NCBI GenBank assembly: GCA_945889005.1
Contig: CAMDBI010000014.1
Span: 25,928 to 89,927 of the forward strand
Reading direction: 5' to 3'
DNA from: Bacteroides fragilis
GTDB lineage: Bacteria; Bacteroidota; Bacteroidia; Bacteroidales; DTGW01
DNA: 64,000 bases
The notes under the pieces were generated by a model. The model had not been told where the DNA came from. It searched no databases and worked only from the letters and a program-made list of their open reading frames with translations. Made by a program: the position numbers and the translations under genes. This document shows, in pieces, positions 53,410-64,000 of the stretch (position 1 is the stretch's first letter; each line of letters starts with the position of its first letter).

Positions 53410-54456
53410 ATGAGATATTTACTAAGCTTTCTGTTATTTATAATTTTTGGGGCAAGCACAATTGCTCAAGAAAATTGTGCACTCACGCTCGAAAATGCCC
53501 AAAAACTATACGACAATGGTATGATTGAAGAAATACCAAACGTATTGGCTCCCTGTATGAAAAGCGGATTCAATAGCGACGAACGTTTACAAGCATACAA
53601 ACTCATCATATTGTCGCATATTTTTAACAACAATATGAACGAAGCCGACAAAAACATGCTCATGTTTTTGAAGAAATATCCCGAATATGAATTGTCTGCT
53701 AGCGATCCTGCTGAGTTTGTACAGCTTTTTAATACATATAGAACCAATCCATTTGCATCGATAAGTCTGAAAGGCGGATCGCACATTAATAATATTAAAG
53801 TACTTCAGGTACTGAGAAATAAACCGGGTAGTACAGGAAATTTTTATACATCATCTACAAGCTTCCAGGGTGGTATGTTTTTTGAGTATAATATTTACAA
53901 CAATTTTTTTGGTGGAACCGGCGGGAACTACATATTCAGTCAGTGGAAATATACCGAAGCAAATTATAACGACACACGAAATGACGTAACCATAGATGAA
54001 GCTGAAACCTCAATGGGCGTTCCTTTATATGTAATGTATAAATTTGCAAAATTGAGTAAGCTCGAATTTTTGGCATGTACAGGATATGAACTTCAATACT
54101 TGTTAAGTTCGACCCACAATATCGAGACGATTGAACAACCATCGGGCTCTAAAAACCTTTTGCCCGAGTTTTCGATTATCGACGTTCGCAAAAAGCTGAA
54201 TCACAATTACTACTTATCTCTTATCACAGACCGTAAATTGCCACGTTCGGCTTTCAGAGTCGAAATTGGGTACTTGTATGGAAGAAGTAACAATAAGCTC
54301 GATTATAAAGAATATATAAAAATACTTGAATCGACAACTACAAACGATATCAAAGAAGAAGAAAATAAAATAGGTCAACAACCCGATTTTTCAGTTAACA
54401 GATTATTTATCAATATCGGGTTTACTTATAAATTCTACAAACCAGAGAAAAAATGA
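53410..54456 (+). CDS. Outer-membrane barrel protein with N-terminal helical repeat region
   Basis: A 348-residue secreted protein with signal peptide (MRYLLSFLLFIIFGASTIAQ). Residues 20-120 are helical and TPR-like (ENAQKLYDNGMIEEIPNVL, LIILSHIFNNNMNEADKNMLMFL), with two cysteines (23 and about 49) that could pair in the periplasm. The remainder is made of amphipathic strands rich in Tyr, Gly and Asn and ends RLFINIGFTYKFYKPEKK, consistent with an outer-membrane barrel of about 8-10 strands. No named family is recognised. It overlaps the following lipoprotein gene by 4 bp. Confidence 0.72.
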   Translation: MRYLLSFLLFIIFGASTIAQENCALTLENAQKLYDNGMIEEIPNVLAPCMKSGFNSDERLQAYKLIILSHIFNNNMNEADKNMLMFLKKYPEYELSASDPAEFVQLFNTYRTNPFASISLKGGSHINNIKVLQVLRNKPGSTGNFYTSSTSFQGGMFFEYNIYNNFFGGTGGNYIFSQWKYTEANYNDTRNDVTIDEAETSMGVPLYVMYKFAKLSKLEFLACTGYELQYLLSSTHNIETIEQPSGSKNLLPEFSIIDVRKKLNHNYYLSLITDRKLPRSAFRVEIGYLYGRSNNKLDYKEYIKILESTTTNDIKEEENKIGQQPDFSVNRLFINIGFTYKFYKPEKK

Positions 54457-55616
54457 AAAAATTTTACAATATAATATATATAATAAGCACAATGCTGTTG
54501 TGTTACTCGTGTAAGCCCGAACTGAGCGATATTGAAACAACTTTTATACGAAAGTTTGGCACAGGAGTAACCAACGAAGGCAACGACATAGTAGAAACCA
54601 GCGACAAAGGTTTTTTGATACTTGGTACAATAGATAATAATATTGCCAAAAAAGGCACCAATATTTATTTATACAAAACCGATAAAACCGGTATGTTTGA
54701 ATGGGAAAAAAGTTTTGACCTCGATTACGATCAAACCGGAAACAGCATAGCCCAAACACCCGATGGCGAATATATGATTGTTGGAAATACGAAAGACAGT
54801 TTGGGTTTCTTGAAAATATTAGTTTTAAAAATAAATCAAAAAGGCGACACCATTTTTACAAAAAAATATGGAACCCAACTAAATACATGGGGAAACAAAA
54901 TAATAAGCCTAACAAACGGGAACTATGCAATAGCTGGTAATACGCAGGAGGCTGTTGGTGCCGAAAAATCTGGGGTTTATTATATTATCAATAATTTGGG
55001 AAAAATCATACAAACCAATACCTTAAGTTCATCTGAATATAATAGTTGCATACAACACGACCAGACCGATGTATTTTTTGCAGGTACTTCAAAAAATGAA
55101 TTTTTATTACAATCGAACACCAACAAATCGGCTGTTTTCCCTCATAATAGTAGACTTCAGAACTGTTACGATGTTAAATTATTTAAAGATTCTACATATT
55201 TTTTAACCGGCACTATTGCATCGGGTACAGACAATAGTGCCGATTCGGGTATGAATATATACATTGTCAAATTAAAGATGAATCCTTTTAATGATAAATA
55301 TTTGATAAATAATGCCAAAATTATTGGTAGTAAGAAAGACGACATTGCGAAATCGATGTGCATAGATGCAAAAGATAATATTTATATAACAGGTACACGT
55401 AATATCGATACCGGAAACTCCGACGTATTTCTTTATGGACTCGACAACTCGTTACAAATGAAATTTGAAAAAACCTTTGCTTCATCGGGACTACAAAGTG
55501 CCAATAAAATAATAAGCACATCGGACGGAGGCTTGGTTATATTGGGAACCAATAAATATACCAACAACAGCTCAATACTCTTACTAAAAACTAGCAGCGA
55601 CGGCACATTACAATAA
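54453..55616 (+). CDS. Outer-membrane lipoprotein with beta-propeller-like repeats
   Basis: A 387-residue lipoprotein: signal MKKFYNIIYIISTMLLCYSC with lipid Cys20 followed by KPELSD. The mature part is made of repeats of about 50 residues with the core D-x-G-x-x-I/L-G-T (NDIVETSDKGFLILGT, NSIAQTPDGEYMIVGNT, NKIISLTNGNYAIAGNT, NKIISTSDGGLVILGT), similar to SBBP/delta-60-type propeller repeats. These usually form a binding propeller. Last gene of the operon, closed by the terminator at 55627. Confidence 0.8.
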   Translation: MKKFYNIIYIISTMLLCYSCKPELSDIETTFIRKFGTGVTNEGNDIVETSDKGFLILGTIDNNIAKKGTNIYLYKTDKTGMFEWEKSFDLDYDQTGNSIAQTPDGEYMIVGNTKDSLGFLKILVLKINQKGDTIFTKKYGTQLNTWGNKIISLTNGNYAIAGNTQEAVGAEKSGVYYIINNLGKIIQTNTLSSSEYNSCIQHDQTDVFFAGTSKNEFLLQSNTNKSAVFPHNSRLQNCYDVKLFKDSTYFLTGTIASGTDNSADSGMNIYIVKLKMNPFNDKYLINNAKIIGSKKDDIAKSMCIDAKDNIYITGTRNIDTGNSDVFLYGLDNSLQMKFEKTFASSGLQSANKIISTSDGGLVILGTNKYTNNSSILLLKTSSDGTLQ

Positions 55617-55626
55617 ATAATAAATC

Positions 55627-55655
55627 AAAAGCCCATACTAATGGGCTTTTTGTCT
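55627..55655 (+). terminator. Terminator closing the large operon
   Basis: Perfect stem AAAAGCCCAT (55627-55636), loop ACTA, ATGGGCTTTT (55641-55650), followed by T-rich sequence. It lies 11 bp after the lipoprotein stop and 39 bp before the giant gene. Confidence 0.92.
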
Positions 55656-55688
55656 TAATACAGGAAATAAAAATTAATACATATAGCT

Positions 55689-58600
55689 ATGAAAACCAAG
55701 GCATTAATAATTGGTGGAATATTGAGTTTGTGGGGTATGGTGTTACAAGCCACTGTAACAATAACTGTAAGTCCTTCCGATCAAACAGTTTGTGAAGGAG
55801 ACGAGAATGTTACATTTACGGTTACAGCCACAAGTGACCATGGAGGAGGAATAACCGGATATCAATGGAAAAAAGGTGCCGATAATATTGGAACTGATCC
55901 TACTTTTGTATTATCAACTGTTGCAACAACAGATGCAGGCAGTTATTCGGTTGTTGTAACCGATGCTGATGGATCTGTTACAAGCGCAACAGCAACTTTG
56001 ACTGTTAATGCAAAACCAACAGCATCGATATCATACACAGGAAGCCCTTGGTGTACAAGTGCCGGAACAAAAGCAGTTTCTCTAACAGGAACTTCCGGAG
56101 GTGAATTTACATCAACTGCAGGGCTGAGTATTGATGCTACAACAGGAACCATTGCCCCGTCGACAAGTACAGCCGGTGGCTATACCGTTACCTATACTAT
56201 TGCAGCGGCAGGTGGTTGTGCCCAGGTACAAGCTACTACCCCGGTTGCTATTACTGCAAATATGACTGTTGGTGTGGCATCTTCAACTCCAACAGTTTTT
56301 ATCAATACAGCAATATCAACTACTATTACTCATACCACTACACTTGCAACAGGTATAGGAGTTGCAAGCGACTTACCATTAGGAGTTAATGCTACGTGGG
56401 CAAGCAACACGATATCAATTTCGGGCACACCTAGCGAGTCAGGAACATTCAATTATACCATACCGCTTAGTGGCGGCTGCGGAAGCATAAATGCAAGCGG
56501 AACAATATATGTAATTGAACCGACTATTATATCTGCCGCCTACGATGCATCGACCGGTTTTCTGACCATTACGGGAGCCAACCTCAACACATCGACCATT
56601 ATTGACCAAACCAAAATCACCATAAGCAATGGGACACTAAGCAGAACGTTAAGTTCAGCTACATTGACTGCTCTTCCAACATCATCAACAACAGCACTCC
56701 TCAAAATATTTGGAGCAGACAGAGCTTATATTAATGCAATACTAAATAATGATGGAACTTCATCATATACAGTAGGTACATACAATATTGCTGCAGCAAC
56801 AGGGTGGAACGGGGCGGGTACTGCTGACCTTACAGGGAATCCAATTAGCGTATCGAGTTTTAGAGCTCCTTCAATTACAAGTGTTACTTATAATTACACC
56901 GACAGTACCTTTAGAGTATCGGGAGCTGGTTTTGCAGCCGATGGAGAAAACGATATTGATGTTACAAAAATATCGATTAGTGGGTACAACAATACTTCCA
57001 AAACATTTGCCGTATCCGATGTAAGTAACATAAGTATTACTTCCGATTCAATATTTACTTTTAAAACCTTGACAACTGAAGCCGACTCGGCAGTTGAAAA
57101 TATTTTGGATAATAATGGCACTATATCGACCGATTCTAAGTCTTTTTATTTTAACGCTTTGGCAGGATGGAATACTGCGCAACAATTAAGCTTAAATGGA
57201 GACAATTTTAATAAACTAATTAGCGTTTCAAATTTAGTTTCACCTCAAATTTTAAAATCATTTTTAGATGTAAAGCAAAGATTACTCACCTTAACAGGAG
57301 AAGTTGCACCCAATAACTTTTCATTAGATTACCCAATAAATCTCAATAGATTGGTTATTACAACACCTTATGGCACTTATCGATTTCAATATACAACAAT
57401 ATTAAATACTCCCAATAGTAATGTTTTTTCTGTAACTATCGATGAACGAGACATTGCTTATATAAACTCTATACTTATTAGAAGCCCATTAAATGAATCT
57501 GATTATACATTAAAAGCTGAATCACATTTCAATGGACCAGGTATTGATGACACCGCTGGCGATAATTATTTCAACACAAAAACCAATACAAATTCTGGAT
57601 ATACTTATTCAAAACCAATAATGAACTCTTCCGAATACAATAGCAACACAGGAGAATTAAAAATTTCTGGAATTGGATTTGCTGCATCGATAGACCCTTT
57701 GGATACTACAGATATTGATGTAACTCAAATAACAATTTCTGGTTATGCTGATGGTGCTCATACCTTACGAACTGCACATACAAAAAATCCAGAAGTAAAG
57801 TCATCGTTAATATATAGCATTATTATTTCCGGGAATGATAAAGTAATTATAGATAGTTTATTAAATCAAACCGGTTTTAAATCGACTGATAATAAAACTT
57901 ATAAAATTATTGCCGACAATAGCTCTTGGAATCCGTCTTCGAAAAATACAGATTATAATGATGCTTCAACTTCAATAAATGTATTATCGGCCTTCAACAA
58001 CAAACCAACAGCACCTTCGGTAACAATAACCGGAAATATAAATAAAAATGTAGGTCAAACTCTCGCTGGTACTAATACATACTTTGATGCAGAAGGAGAC
58101 TTAGAAGGCACTTCTACTTTCAAATGGTATAAGGATACTACACCTATAACAGATCAAATTTCTAAATCATATACAATACTTGCCAGCGATGTAGGCTCAA
58201 ATATATATTTTGAAGTAACACCTGTGGCTCAAACGGGTACACAAATTGGAACTGCCGTAAAATCGGCAGCTTATGGCCCAATTGAAAACTCAGCTCCTAC
58301 TGCTACATCGGTATCTATTACCGGAACAAAAGCTGTATGCAGTACCTTAACAGGAAATTATACTTATAACGATTTGGAAAACGATGCTCAAAGCGGATCA
58401 ACCTTTAAATGGTATAGGGCAAACGATGCAATAGGCACAGGAAAAACAGCAATCACTTCGGCAACAAATGCTGATTATAAATTGGATTCTGCAGATAATG
58501 GTAAATATATCCAATTCGAAGTAATACCCAAAACCGGAGCTGGCACTCAGAATACAATTGCTTATACTTCGGCATGGACAAGTATCATTACCGACCCTCG

Positions 58601-61600
58601 CCCAACAGCCAACATAACTGCAGGACTTGCAAAATGTACAGGCGATTCGGTCGAGGTATCTATAAATTTAACCGGTGTTGCTCCCTGGTCATTTACTTAT
58701 ACCGATGGAACAACTTCGGTTACAAAAAATTCAATAAACACCAATCCATATAAATTTACATCAAATGTAACAGATACCTTTTATTTAACAACATTGACCG
58801 ATGCCAACAATTGTGCAGCAAGCAGCGCAAGCAGGGGCGGAACAGCAATTGCAACTATCAAACCTTATCCATCAGCCGCTGGCACTATCGATACTACTAC
58901 AACCTATATTTGTCAATATACCAACGGTACCGCATTTAGTATTGCCGATTTGAATGACGAAGACAATTATATATGGACATATAGCGGAACCGGAGCAACC
59001 ATAAACAATGGAACAACTCGCTCTATTACATTAAATCTCGCTTCAAATGCAACATCTGGCACACTCACTGTTAAAGGACATAATAGCTGTGGCGATGGGC
59101 CTTCAAAATCAGTAAATATAACTGTTAAACCATTGCCAGCAAATCCATCTTTTATTGTTGGGAAAAATAGTGTGTGTCATTTAGATAGCAATGTATTATT
59201 TAAAATATATAAATGTGCAAATGCCGATAGTTACGAATGGACTGTACCAACAGGTTACTTTATACAAGGTTTAGCAACAGACACCGTAGTAAAAATTAAA
59301 TTTTTGACAACTGCTGCAACTGGATCAATAAGTGTAAGATGTAAAAACTCATGCAATAATAGCTTGTTAAGTAGTTCTCTAGGTATTAAGGTCGATACCT
59401 TGCCCGATTTACATTTTGATTTAAATCCGGCATATAATAAAGTTGTTGAAACTGTTCCGCTAATAGGAACACCATCTGGCGGTATCTTTTTAGGAAAAGG
59501 AGTAACCTCAGACGATAATACATTTCATCCAAATTTGGCTGGTTTAGGATTGAAAACTATAAGTTATACATTTACTGACGGAAATGGATGCAAAAATACC
59601 TATAAAGACTCAACGAAAATTTTGGATGAATCAACAGAATTGGAAGCAAAAAATATTTATTGCTATAATCACCCTATTGATACTATTAAAGTTATTACAT
59701 CTGAAACAATTACTGAATCCAAATTAACATTAAAAAAAGGTTTATTGATTATTAATAATGCTACTAAACAAATTGACTATAAAACCTTCACACTTAAGCC
59801 AGATTCCTTATCAAGAGGCAGTTACACTTTAGAATTAAAGTATGATGGAACATCAGAAAACACAATTATTTCAAAATCTTTTGTAATCGATAGTGTTTCA
59901 GTATCTGATGTAACAGGTATTGTTGATAAAACAAAATATTGCATAAGCGACAATTCACCAAAAAAGCTTACACCATCGAATATACAAACATCATATTCGG
60001 CAGGTGGAAGTCATCACTGGACTGTTTTACCGTCCATAGCACTTACACAAACAGCCAACGATGCTACTTTTTTCCCAAGCGATAATGCTGTGCATGACAA
60101 TTACAAATTGAATTACCAGTTCGAATCGGCAAATGGCTGTATGTCGGATACTATTCAAAAAAACTTTTCAATAAAAGCATTGCCAAATGTTGAAATTTCA
60201 GATTCAACAAAAACAGTTTATAACTACGACCAGGGAGCTACACCCCTTAAAGGAAACCATACTAAAGGTGAGTTTATTGGAACTGGTATAATATCATCAG
60301 GAAGTGGTTATCAATTTAATCCCGCTTCAGCTGGTGTAAACAACAACATACTCATTCGCTATAAAGTTAAAGATAGCTTAAGCTGCGAAAACACCGATAC
60401 CATGTATTTCGATGTTTTGAAAGATACTTTTAATATTTATGGAGTAAAAGCAGGTGCTTATTGTAAAAACTCTGATAATAAATCTATTATTAGAGTTTTC
60501 AATCATTTTAAAGACGATAAAGGAGATACAATAATTGGTAGTTTTAGTTTAAAAAATGGAGGTACAACTGGTATTGAAAACCTTAATAATAATACAGCCA
60601 GTTTTAATCCTTCTGAAGCTAAACTTGGTTCAAATCAGCTTATCTACTCATATAAATACAGAGGGGTTGATTTTTCAACAAAAAAAGACATAACTATTGA
60701 TTCGATAGGCGATGTATCGTTTACTGGTCTCGACAGTGCCTATTGCGAAAAATCTGGGATTTTTACATTAACACCAAAAGATCAATATCCACTTGGAGGA
60801 ATTGTTGAATGGGATGGCAATGTTACACCACAAGGAAACAATGCATTATTTTCGACTACTCAACTAACTGGAAAAACATATAAAATTGGCATAAAGTATA
60901 GTACAGCCAATTGTCAGAGTTCCTGGAATTACGATTCGACATATATTAACCCTTTACCTCCGGTCAAACTCGATTCGCTCCGCAGCAACTACAACCGTGA
61001 TTTAGATAAATCATTTACACTTAAACCCGATTCAAATTATAGAGTGGGTACAATAACGTTTCAAGGAAATGGAGTTTTAGAAGACTCATCGACTTATACA
61101 TTTACCCCAAATTCGCTTCCTCCACAAAATTACGAAATACGATGTACCTATACCGATACTAATAGCTGTAGCAATACTGTCGCTAAATCACTTACAATTG
61201 AATACACCAAGGCGCAGTTCAACGGGCTTAAAGATACCTATTGCTCCAACGATTCAAGTTTTTCTTTTAAAATTGACAGCTTATTGAACATGGATAGTTT
61301 TAAATTCACTGGGGGTAAAGGTGTTTTTGATACATCGAAATACACAGCACAAGCACACTATAACCCTCGAAAATTTTCAAACAACAGCAAAGACACCATC
61401 GTGTTTACCTACCGAAATGCATCCAATACCCTTTTCGAACTTAGAAAAGTAATCACTATCAATAAAGTTACTGAACTCTCATTAAAATCAGACGATACCA
61501 CCATTTGCCAAACAGGACAAACAAAAATATCAGTTTTCCCTAATAAAGGTACTTTCGAAATTTATTCGTATTTCGAAAACCCCTATTTTATTGGCTCCAA

Positions 61601-63773
61601 AGCTTCAATCGAATCTCTAAATCCAATTCGCTATAGTTTGACCGATGACAATGGTTGCAAGGTCGATTCAACCATCTTTATAAAAGTATTGAAATCGCCT
61701 ACTCCTTCGTTCGTTGTCAACGACTCGTGTCGTAGCGACCAGTTTCCAATTCGTTTTGTTAATAAAACAAGCGATACTGCTGGGCTTAAAATAAAATCGA
61801 TTCTTTGGGATTTTGGCGATAGAGTCATCGATACCACCTACTCGACTCAACACATTTATACCAGTGCAGGTTCTAAAATTGTACAGCTCTCTATGAAGTA
61901 CAACAATGGCTGCGAAGCAGCTACAAGCAAGAAAATTCAGGTCGAAGACAAACCCGCTGTCGATTTCACTTGGGACGACGATTGCTTTGGAGGAGCATCT
62001 AAATTGGTCAATTTTACCAATAAATCTACTACTGCCACCAATCAATTTGATCAGCATGTTTGGTATATCAAACAAAATGGAACACTCCTCGATAGTTTCG
62101 CGCGAGATGCTGACAATAAAAATTTGAGCTATTCATTCAAAGGATTTGACGATTATACCGTTACACTCAAATCGCGTAACAACTTCTTGTGCGAAAACTC
62201 CAAAGAAGTGCTTTTCCAACTCAGACCCTATCTCAAAATGGCCGACTCGTCGTACAATAACTCATTTACAGCAAGCAAATCGTATTGGTATCGCGACAGC
62301 GCTATCACATCTATCAACAACTGGAAGTATCTGAACAATAGCAACAAGTCTACAGATAGTATGAAACTGAATTCTGGTCTTTGGTACCTTACTCCTACCA
62401 AAAAAAAGGAAGAAGATTCGTGGATTTCGGGACCTTGTATGGATTTCACGGGCATGAATAAACCCATGATAGAGCTCAAAATGCACATGGATCTTGAGAA
62501 AAACCACGGTGGCGTGGTGCTTCAATACCTCGATTCGCTTCAATGGAAGAGCATAGGCACACTTGGCGACCCGATTGCTTGGTACAATTCGAACAAAATA
62601 CAATCGACCCCCGGCGATGTAATTGAAGGATGGACCCAACCCGACACCATGGCTCAGAAACTATGGTCGTTCGATGCCCGACACATAGTCGACGAATTGG
62701 TAAAAATGAAAAAAACTCGTTTGCGTTTGGCTTATGGCAACGATGGTTTGGGCGAAAGCAAATTTGTAGCCATTGACAATATATGGATTGGCGAACGTAG
62801 CAAAAACGTATTGTTCGAACATTTTACCAACAACGCTCAAGCCGCATCCGAAACATCAAACGAGCAAGTAAACAGCATTGTCAATTCATTTCAATACGAT
62901 ATCGTGAACCTCAATTATCACACCGGTTCGCCCAACAACGATGTATTTTACAATGCCTATTCGGCCGGAACCAAAAACCGTTCTTTGTTTTACAATGTCA
63001 AAGCAGCCCCATATTCTATTGTCGATGGTGGTTTTTCGATACAGAACAAGCTCAAATCGGCAAACACTATTGTAAACTGGACCAGTTCTAATTGGAGCGA
63101 TGCCCAAAGAAATACGCTGATAGAAAACATTTTGAGCAAGCCCAAGTTAAATATCTTTATCGATGTTAAAAAGACCGAGCAAAGTATTGCTCTTGGTTTA
63201 TCGCTTACTGCCCTTGAAAACATTGTGAACAAACCATGTCAGCTATATGTAGTTGTTACCGAAAAAACAGTAAAAGAGGGCTCTAAAACATATACCAATA
63301 TTGTACGCAAAATATTGCCCAATGCAGCAGGTGTAACTATTGAAGGCGACTGGACTCAAAACACAACCAAGAACTTTAACTTCAATTGGACTATGGAGAA
63401 TATCAGCCTCCCCGACAATATCGAAGTTATAGCCTTTCTTCAGGACAGCAAAACCGGCGAAATATTGCAAGTAGCCAAAAACAATCAATTGCAAAATGGT
63501 ATAATCTTAAGTACTCAACTTTCATCGTATACAGAATTCGATATTTACCCAAATCCTGCAAGCGAACAGATAGTAATTACAAACAGATCAAATAGCTTCG
63601 TTAGTGGCAATGTGTTCATCTACAACACTACAGGGCATTTGGTAATGGAAAGCGATTTTGAAAAGGGAATAACTGCCAAATCTATCAATATATCAGCGTT
63701 GAAAATGGGAGTTTATTTTGTTAAGATTGTTACTGATAGAGGGATGCAGTTGGTGAAATTGGTGAAACAATAA
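55689..63773 (+). CDS. Giant T9SS-secreted multidomain protein (2694 aa) with Omp28-like domain
   Basis: Signal peptide [21 protein letters not shown]. Approximate order: Ig-like domain 22-105; cysteine-bearing adhesin-like units 108-276; four diverged repeats of about 120 residues (278-391, 392-516, 517-641, 642-770; core [40 protein letters not shown]); two units of about 95 residues with FKWYK/FKWYR (771-965); a long stretch of Cys-containing beta units to about 2000; two PKD-like domains (WDFGD near 2040, and 2090-2180); an Omp28/thioredoxin-like domain about 2370-2600 ([32 protein letters not shown]); and a T9SS type A sorting domain (2615-2694, [36 protein letters not shown]). It is a surface or secreted adhesin-like protein. 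Independent promoter not evident; probably partly read through from the operon. Confidence 0.88.
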   Translation: MKTKALIIGGILSLWGMVLQATVTITVSPSDQTVCEGDENVTFTVTATSDHGGGITGYQWKKGADNIGTDPTFVLSTVATTDAGSYSVVVTDADGSVTSATATLTVNAKPTASISYTGSPWCTSAGTKAVSLTGTSGGEFTSTAGLSIDATTGTIAPSTSTAGGYTVTYTIAAAGGCAQVQATTPVAITANMTVGVASSTPTVFINTAISTTITHTTTLATGIGVASDLPLGVNATWASNTISISGTPSESGTFNYTIPLSGGCGSINASGTIYVIEPTIISAAYDASTGFLTITGANLNTSTIIDQTKITISNGTLSRTLSSATLTALPTSSTTALLKIFGADRAYINAILNNDGTSSYTVGTYNIAAATGWNGAGTADLTGNPISVSSFRAPSITSVTYNYTDSTFRVSGAGFAADGENDIDVTKISISGYNNTSKTFAVSDVSNISITSDSIFTFKTLTTEADSAVENILDNNGTISTDSKSFYFNALAGWNTAQQLSLNGDNFNKLISVSNLVSPQILKSFLDVKQRLLTLTGEVAPNNFSLDYPINLNRLVITTPYGTYRFQYTTILNTPNSNVFSVTIDERDIAYINSILIRSPLNESDYTLKAESHFNGPGIDDTAGDNYFNTKTNTNSGYTYSKPIMNSSEYNSNTGELKISGIGFAASIDPLDTTDIDVTQITISGYADGAHTLRTAHTKNPEVKSSLIYSIIISGNDKVIIDSLLNQTGFKSTDNKTYKIIADNSSWNPSSKNTDYNDASTSINVLSAFNNKPTAPSVTITGNINKNVGQTLAGTNTYFDAEGDLEGTSTFKWYKDTTPITDQISKSYTILASDVGSNIYFEVTPVAQTGTQIGTAVKSAAYGPIENSAPTATSVSITGTKAVCSTLTGNYTYNDLENDAQSGSTFKWYRANDAIGTGKTAITSATNADYKLDSADNGKYIQFEVIPKTGAGTQNTIAYTSAWTSIITDPRPTANITAGLAKCTGDSVEVSINLTGVAPWSFTYTDGTTSVTKNSINTNPYKFTSNVTDTFYLTTLTDANNCAASSASRGGTAIATIKPYPSAAGTIDTTTTYICQYTNGTAFSIADLNDEDNYIWTYSGTGATINNGTTRSITLNLASNATSGTLTVKGHNSCGDGPSKSVNITVKPLPANPSFIVGKNSVCHLDSNVLFKIYKCANADSYEWTVPTGYFIQGLATDTVVKIKFLTTAATGSISVRCKNSCNNSLLSSSLGIKVDTLPDLHFDLNPAYNKVVETVPLIGTPSGGIFLGKGVTSDDNTFHPNLAGLGLKTISYTFTDGNGCKNTYKDSTKILDESTELEAKNIYCYNHPIDTIKVITSETITESKLTLKKGLLIINNATKQIDYKTFTLKPDSLSRGSYTLELKYDGTSENTIISKSFVIDSVSVSDVTGIVDKTKYCISDNSPKKLTPSNIQTSYSAGGSHHWTVLPSIALTQTANDATFFPSDNAVHDNYKLNYQFESANGCMSDTIQKNFSIKALPNVEISDSTKTVYNYDQGATPLKGNHTKGEFIGTGIISSGSGYQFNPASAGVNNNILIRYKVKDSLSCENTDTMYFDVLKDTFNIYGVKAGAYCKNSDNKSIIRVFNHFKDDKGDTIIGSFSLKNGGTTGIENLNNNTASFNPSEAKLGSNQLIYSYKYRGVDFSTKKDITIDSIGDVSFTGLDSAYCEKSGIFTLTPKDQYPLGGIVEWDGNVTPQGNNALFSTTQLTGKTYKIGIKYSTANCQSSWNYDSTYINPLPPVKLDSLRSNYNRDLDKSFTLKPDSNYRVGTITFQGNGVLEDSSTYTFTPNSLPPQNYEIRCTYTDTNSCSNTVAKSLTIEYTKAQFNGLKDTYCSNDSSFSFKIDSLLNMDSFKFTGGKGVFDTSKYTAQAHYNPRKFSNNSKDTIVFTYRNASNTLFELRKVITINKVTELSLKSDDTTICQTGQTKISVFPNKGTFEIYSYFENPYFIGSKASIESLNPIRYSLTDDNGCKVDSTIFIKVLKSPTPSFVVNDSCRSDQFPIRFVNKTSDTAGLKIKSILWDFGDRVIDTTYSTQHIYTSAGSKIVQLSMKYNNGCEAATSKKIQVEDKPAVDFTWDDDCFGGASKLVNFTNKSTTATNQFDQHVWYIKQNGTLLDSFARDADNKNLSYSFKGFDDYTVTLKSRNNFLCENSKEVLFQLRPYLKMADSSYNNSFTASKSYWYRDSAITSINNWKYLNNSNKSTDSMKLNSGLWYLTPTKKKEEDSWISGPCMDFTGMNKPMIELKMHMDLEKNHGGVVLQYLDSLQWKSIGTLGDPIAWYNSNKIQSTPGDVIEGWTQPDTMAQKLWSFDARHIVDELVKMKKTRLRLAYGNDGLGESKFVAIDNIWIGERSKNVLFEHFTNNAQAASETSNEQVNSIVNSFQYDIVNLNYHTGSPNNDVFYNAYSAGTKNRSLFYNVKAAPYSIVDGGFSIQNKLKSANTIVNWTSSNWSDAQRNTLIENILSKPKLNIFIDVKKTEQSIALGLSLTALENIVNKPCQLYVVVTEKTVKEGSKTYTNIVRKILPNAAGVTIEGDWTQNTTKNFNFNWTMENISLPDNIEVIAFLQDSKTGEILQVAKNNQLQNGIILSTQLSSYTEFDIYPNPASEQIVITNRSNSFVSGNVFIYNTTGHLVMESDFEKGITAKSINISALKMGVYFVKIVTDRGMQLVKLVKQ

Positions 63774-64000
63774 AATTATGCCATTCATCCTCCAAAACTC
63801 TCTGAAGTTCGGCGTAGCGTCACGCTACGTCGGAGTATTCAAGGCATCTTGCCGAATTTGATGGCTAATAATGCCGGAGGCAAAGGAAAATTATACATAG
63901 CGAGACGCTACGCTTAATAAGGGGATTTCTCTCTTCGTTCGACTGCGCTCAGCACAAGTCGTTCGGAATGACTGAGCGTTACGTAGGTAGTATAAGGGGG
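63774..64000. repeat. Interspersed-repeat region after the giant gene
   Basis: A 12-bp imperfect stem with loop TCA, CGTAGCG/CGCTACG at its core (63808-63834), lies 35 bp after the stop and could also act as a transcript end. CGAGACGCTACGCT, TTCGTTCGACTGCGCTCAGCAC and GGAATGACTGAGCG follow; such stretches are typical of dispersed non-coding repeats in Bacteroidota. No gene was seen. Confidence 0.6.

Overview
The window looks like chromosomal DNA of an uncultured or free-living Bacteroidota, probably of the Bacteroidales/Marinilabiliales type. The evidence is AT-rich DNA, promoters of the Bacteroidota form (TAnnTTTG at -7), TonB-dependent receptors with an N-terminal carboxypeptidase-regulatory-like domain, a DUF4249 lipoprotein, a DUF4293 protein, lipoproteins with acidic residues after the lipid cysteine, and a very large secreted protein with a type IX secretion (T9SS) C-terminal sorting domain. 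No phage, IS element or CRISPR array was seen.

Layout. 1-12.2 kb is a two-component block: the tail of a LuxR-type regulator, a FIST sensor, a large hybrid kinase, then a REC / REC-kinase pair repeated twice, facing a two-gene kinase unit on the other strand. 12.5-19.6 kb holds a SWIM-SNF2 helicase, an outer-membrane porin-like protein, a cold-shock protein, two very small ORFs, the ribosome-rescue hydrolase ArfB and a membrane metallophosphoesterase. The last of these leads into a TonB receptor and DUF4249 lipoprotein operon (to 22.8 kb). 22.8-26.3 kb is a tandem duplication of a lipoprotein gene beside tRNA-Lys; the duplicated unit includes the tRNA promoter region, so one copy is left as a promoter relic. 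26.6-42.8 kb is mostly metabolism: pyrD, an XRE repressor with a large palindromic operator, a FAD/Fe-S dehydrogenase, pta, a 3-hydroxyacyl-CoA dehydrogenase, ackA with an overlapping membrane kinase, a second TonB receptor, DUF4293, YjbQ and two divergent class II aldolases.

43.0-55.6 kb is the most unusual part: seven genes with almost no spacing (queuosine-precursor transporter; an MFS/NTT-like transporter fused to HEAT repeats and a cyclic-nucleotide-binding-like domain; a SpoIIE/PP2C phosphatase with a periplasmic sensor; a protein of TIR-like repeats; a membrane-anchored nSTAND ATPase with WD40 repeats; an outer-membrane barrel protein; a repeat-bearing lipoprotein), closed by a strong terminator. 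An 8.1-kb gene for a giant T9SS-secreted protein follows. The order suggests a trans-envelope signalling or conflict system running from the outer membrane to a STAND switch and a TIR-like protein. That is an inference from domains and gene order, not a shown function.

All calls come from reading the sequence and translations. No database search was run, so family names rest on motifs and overall architecture, and residue ranges are approximate.
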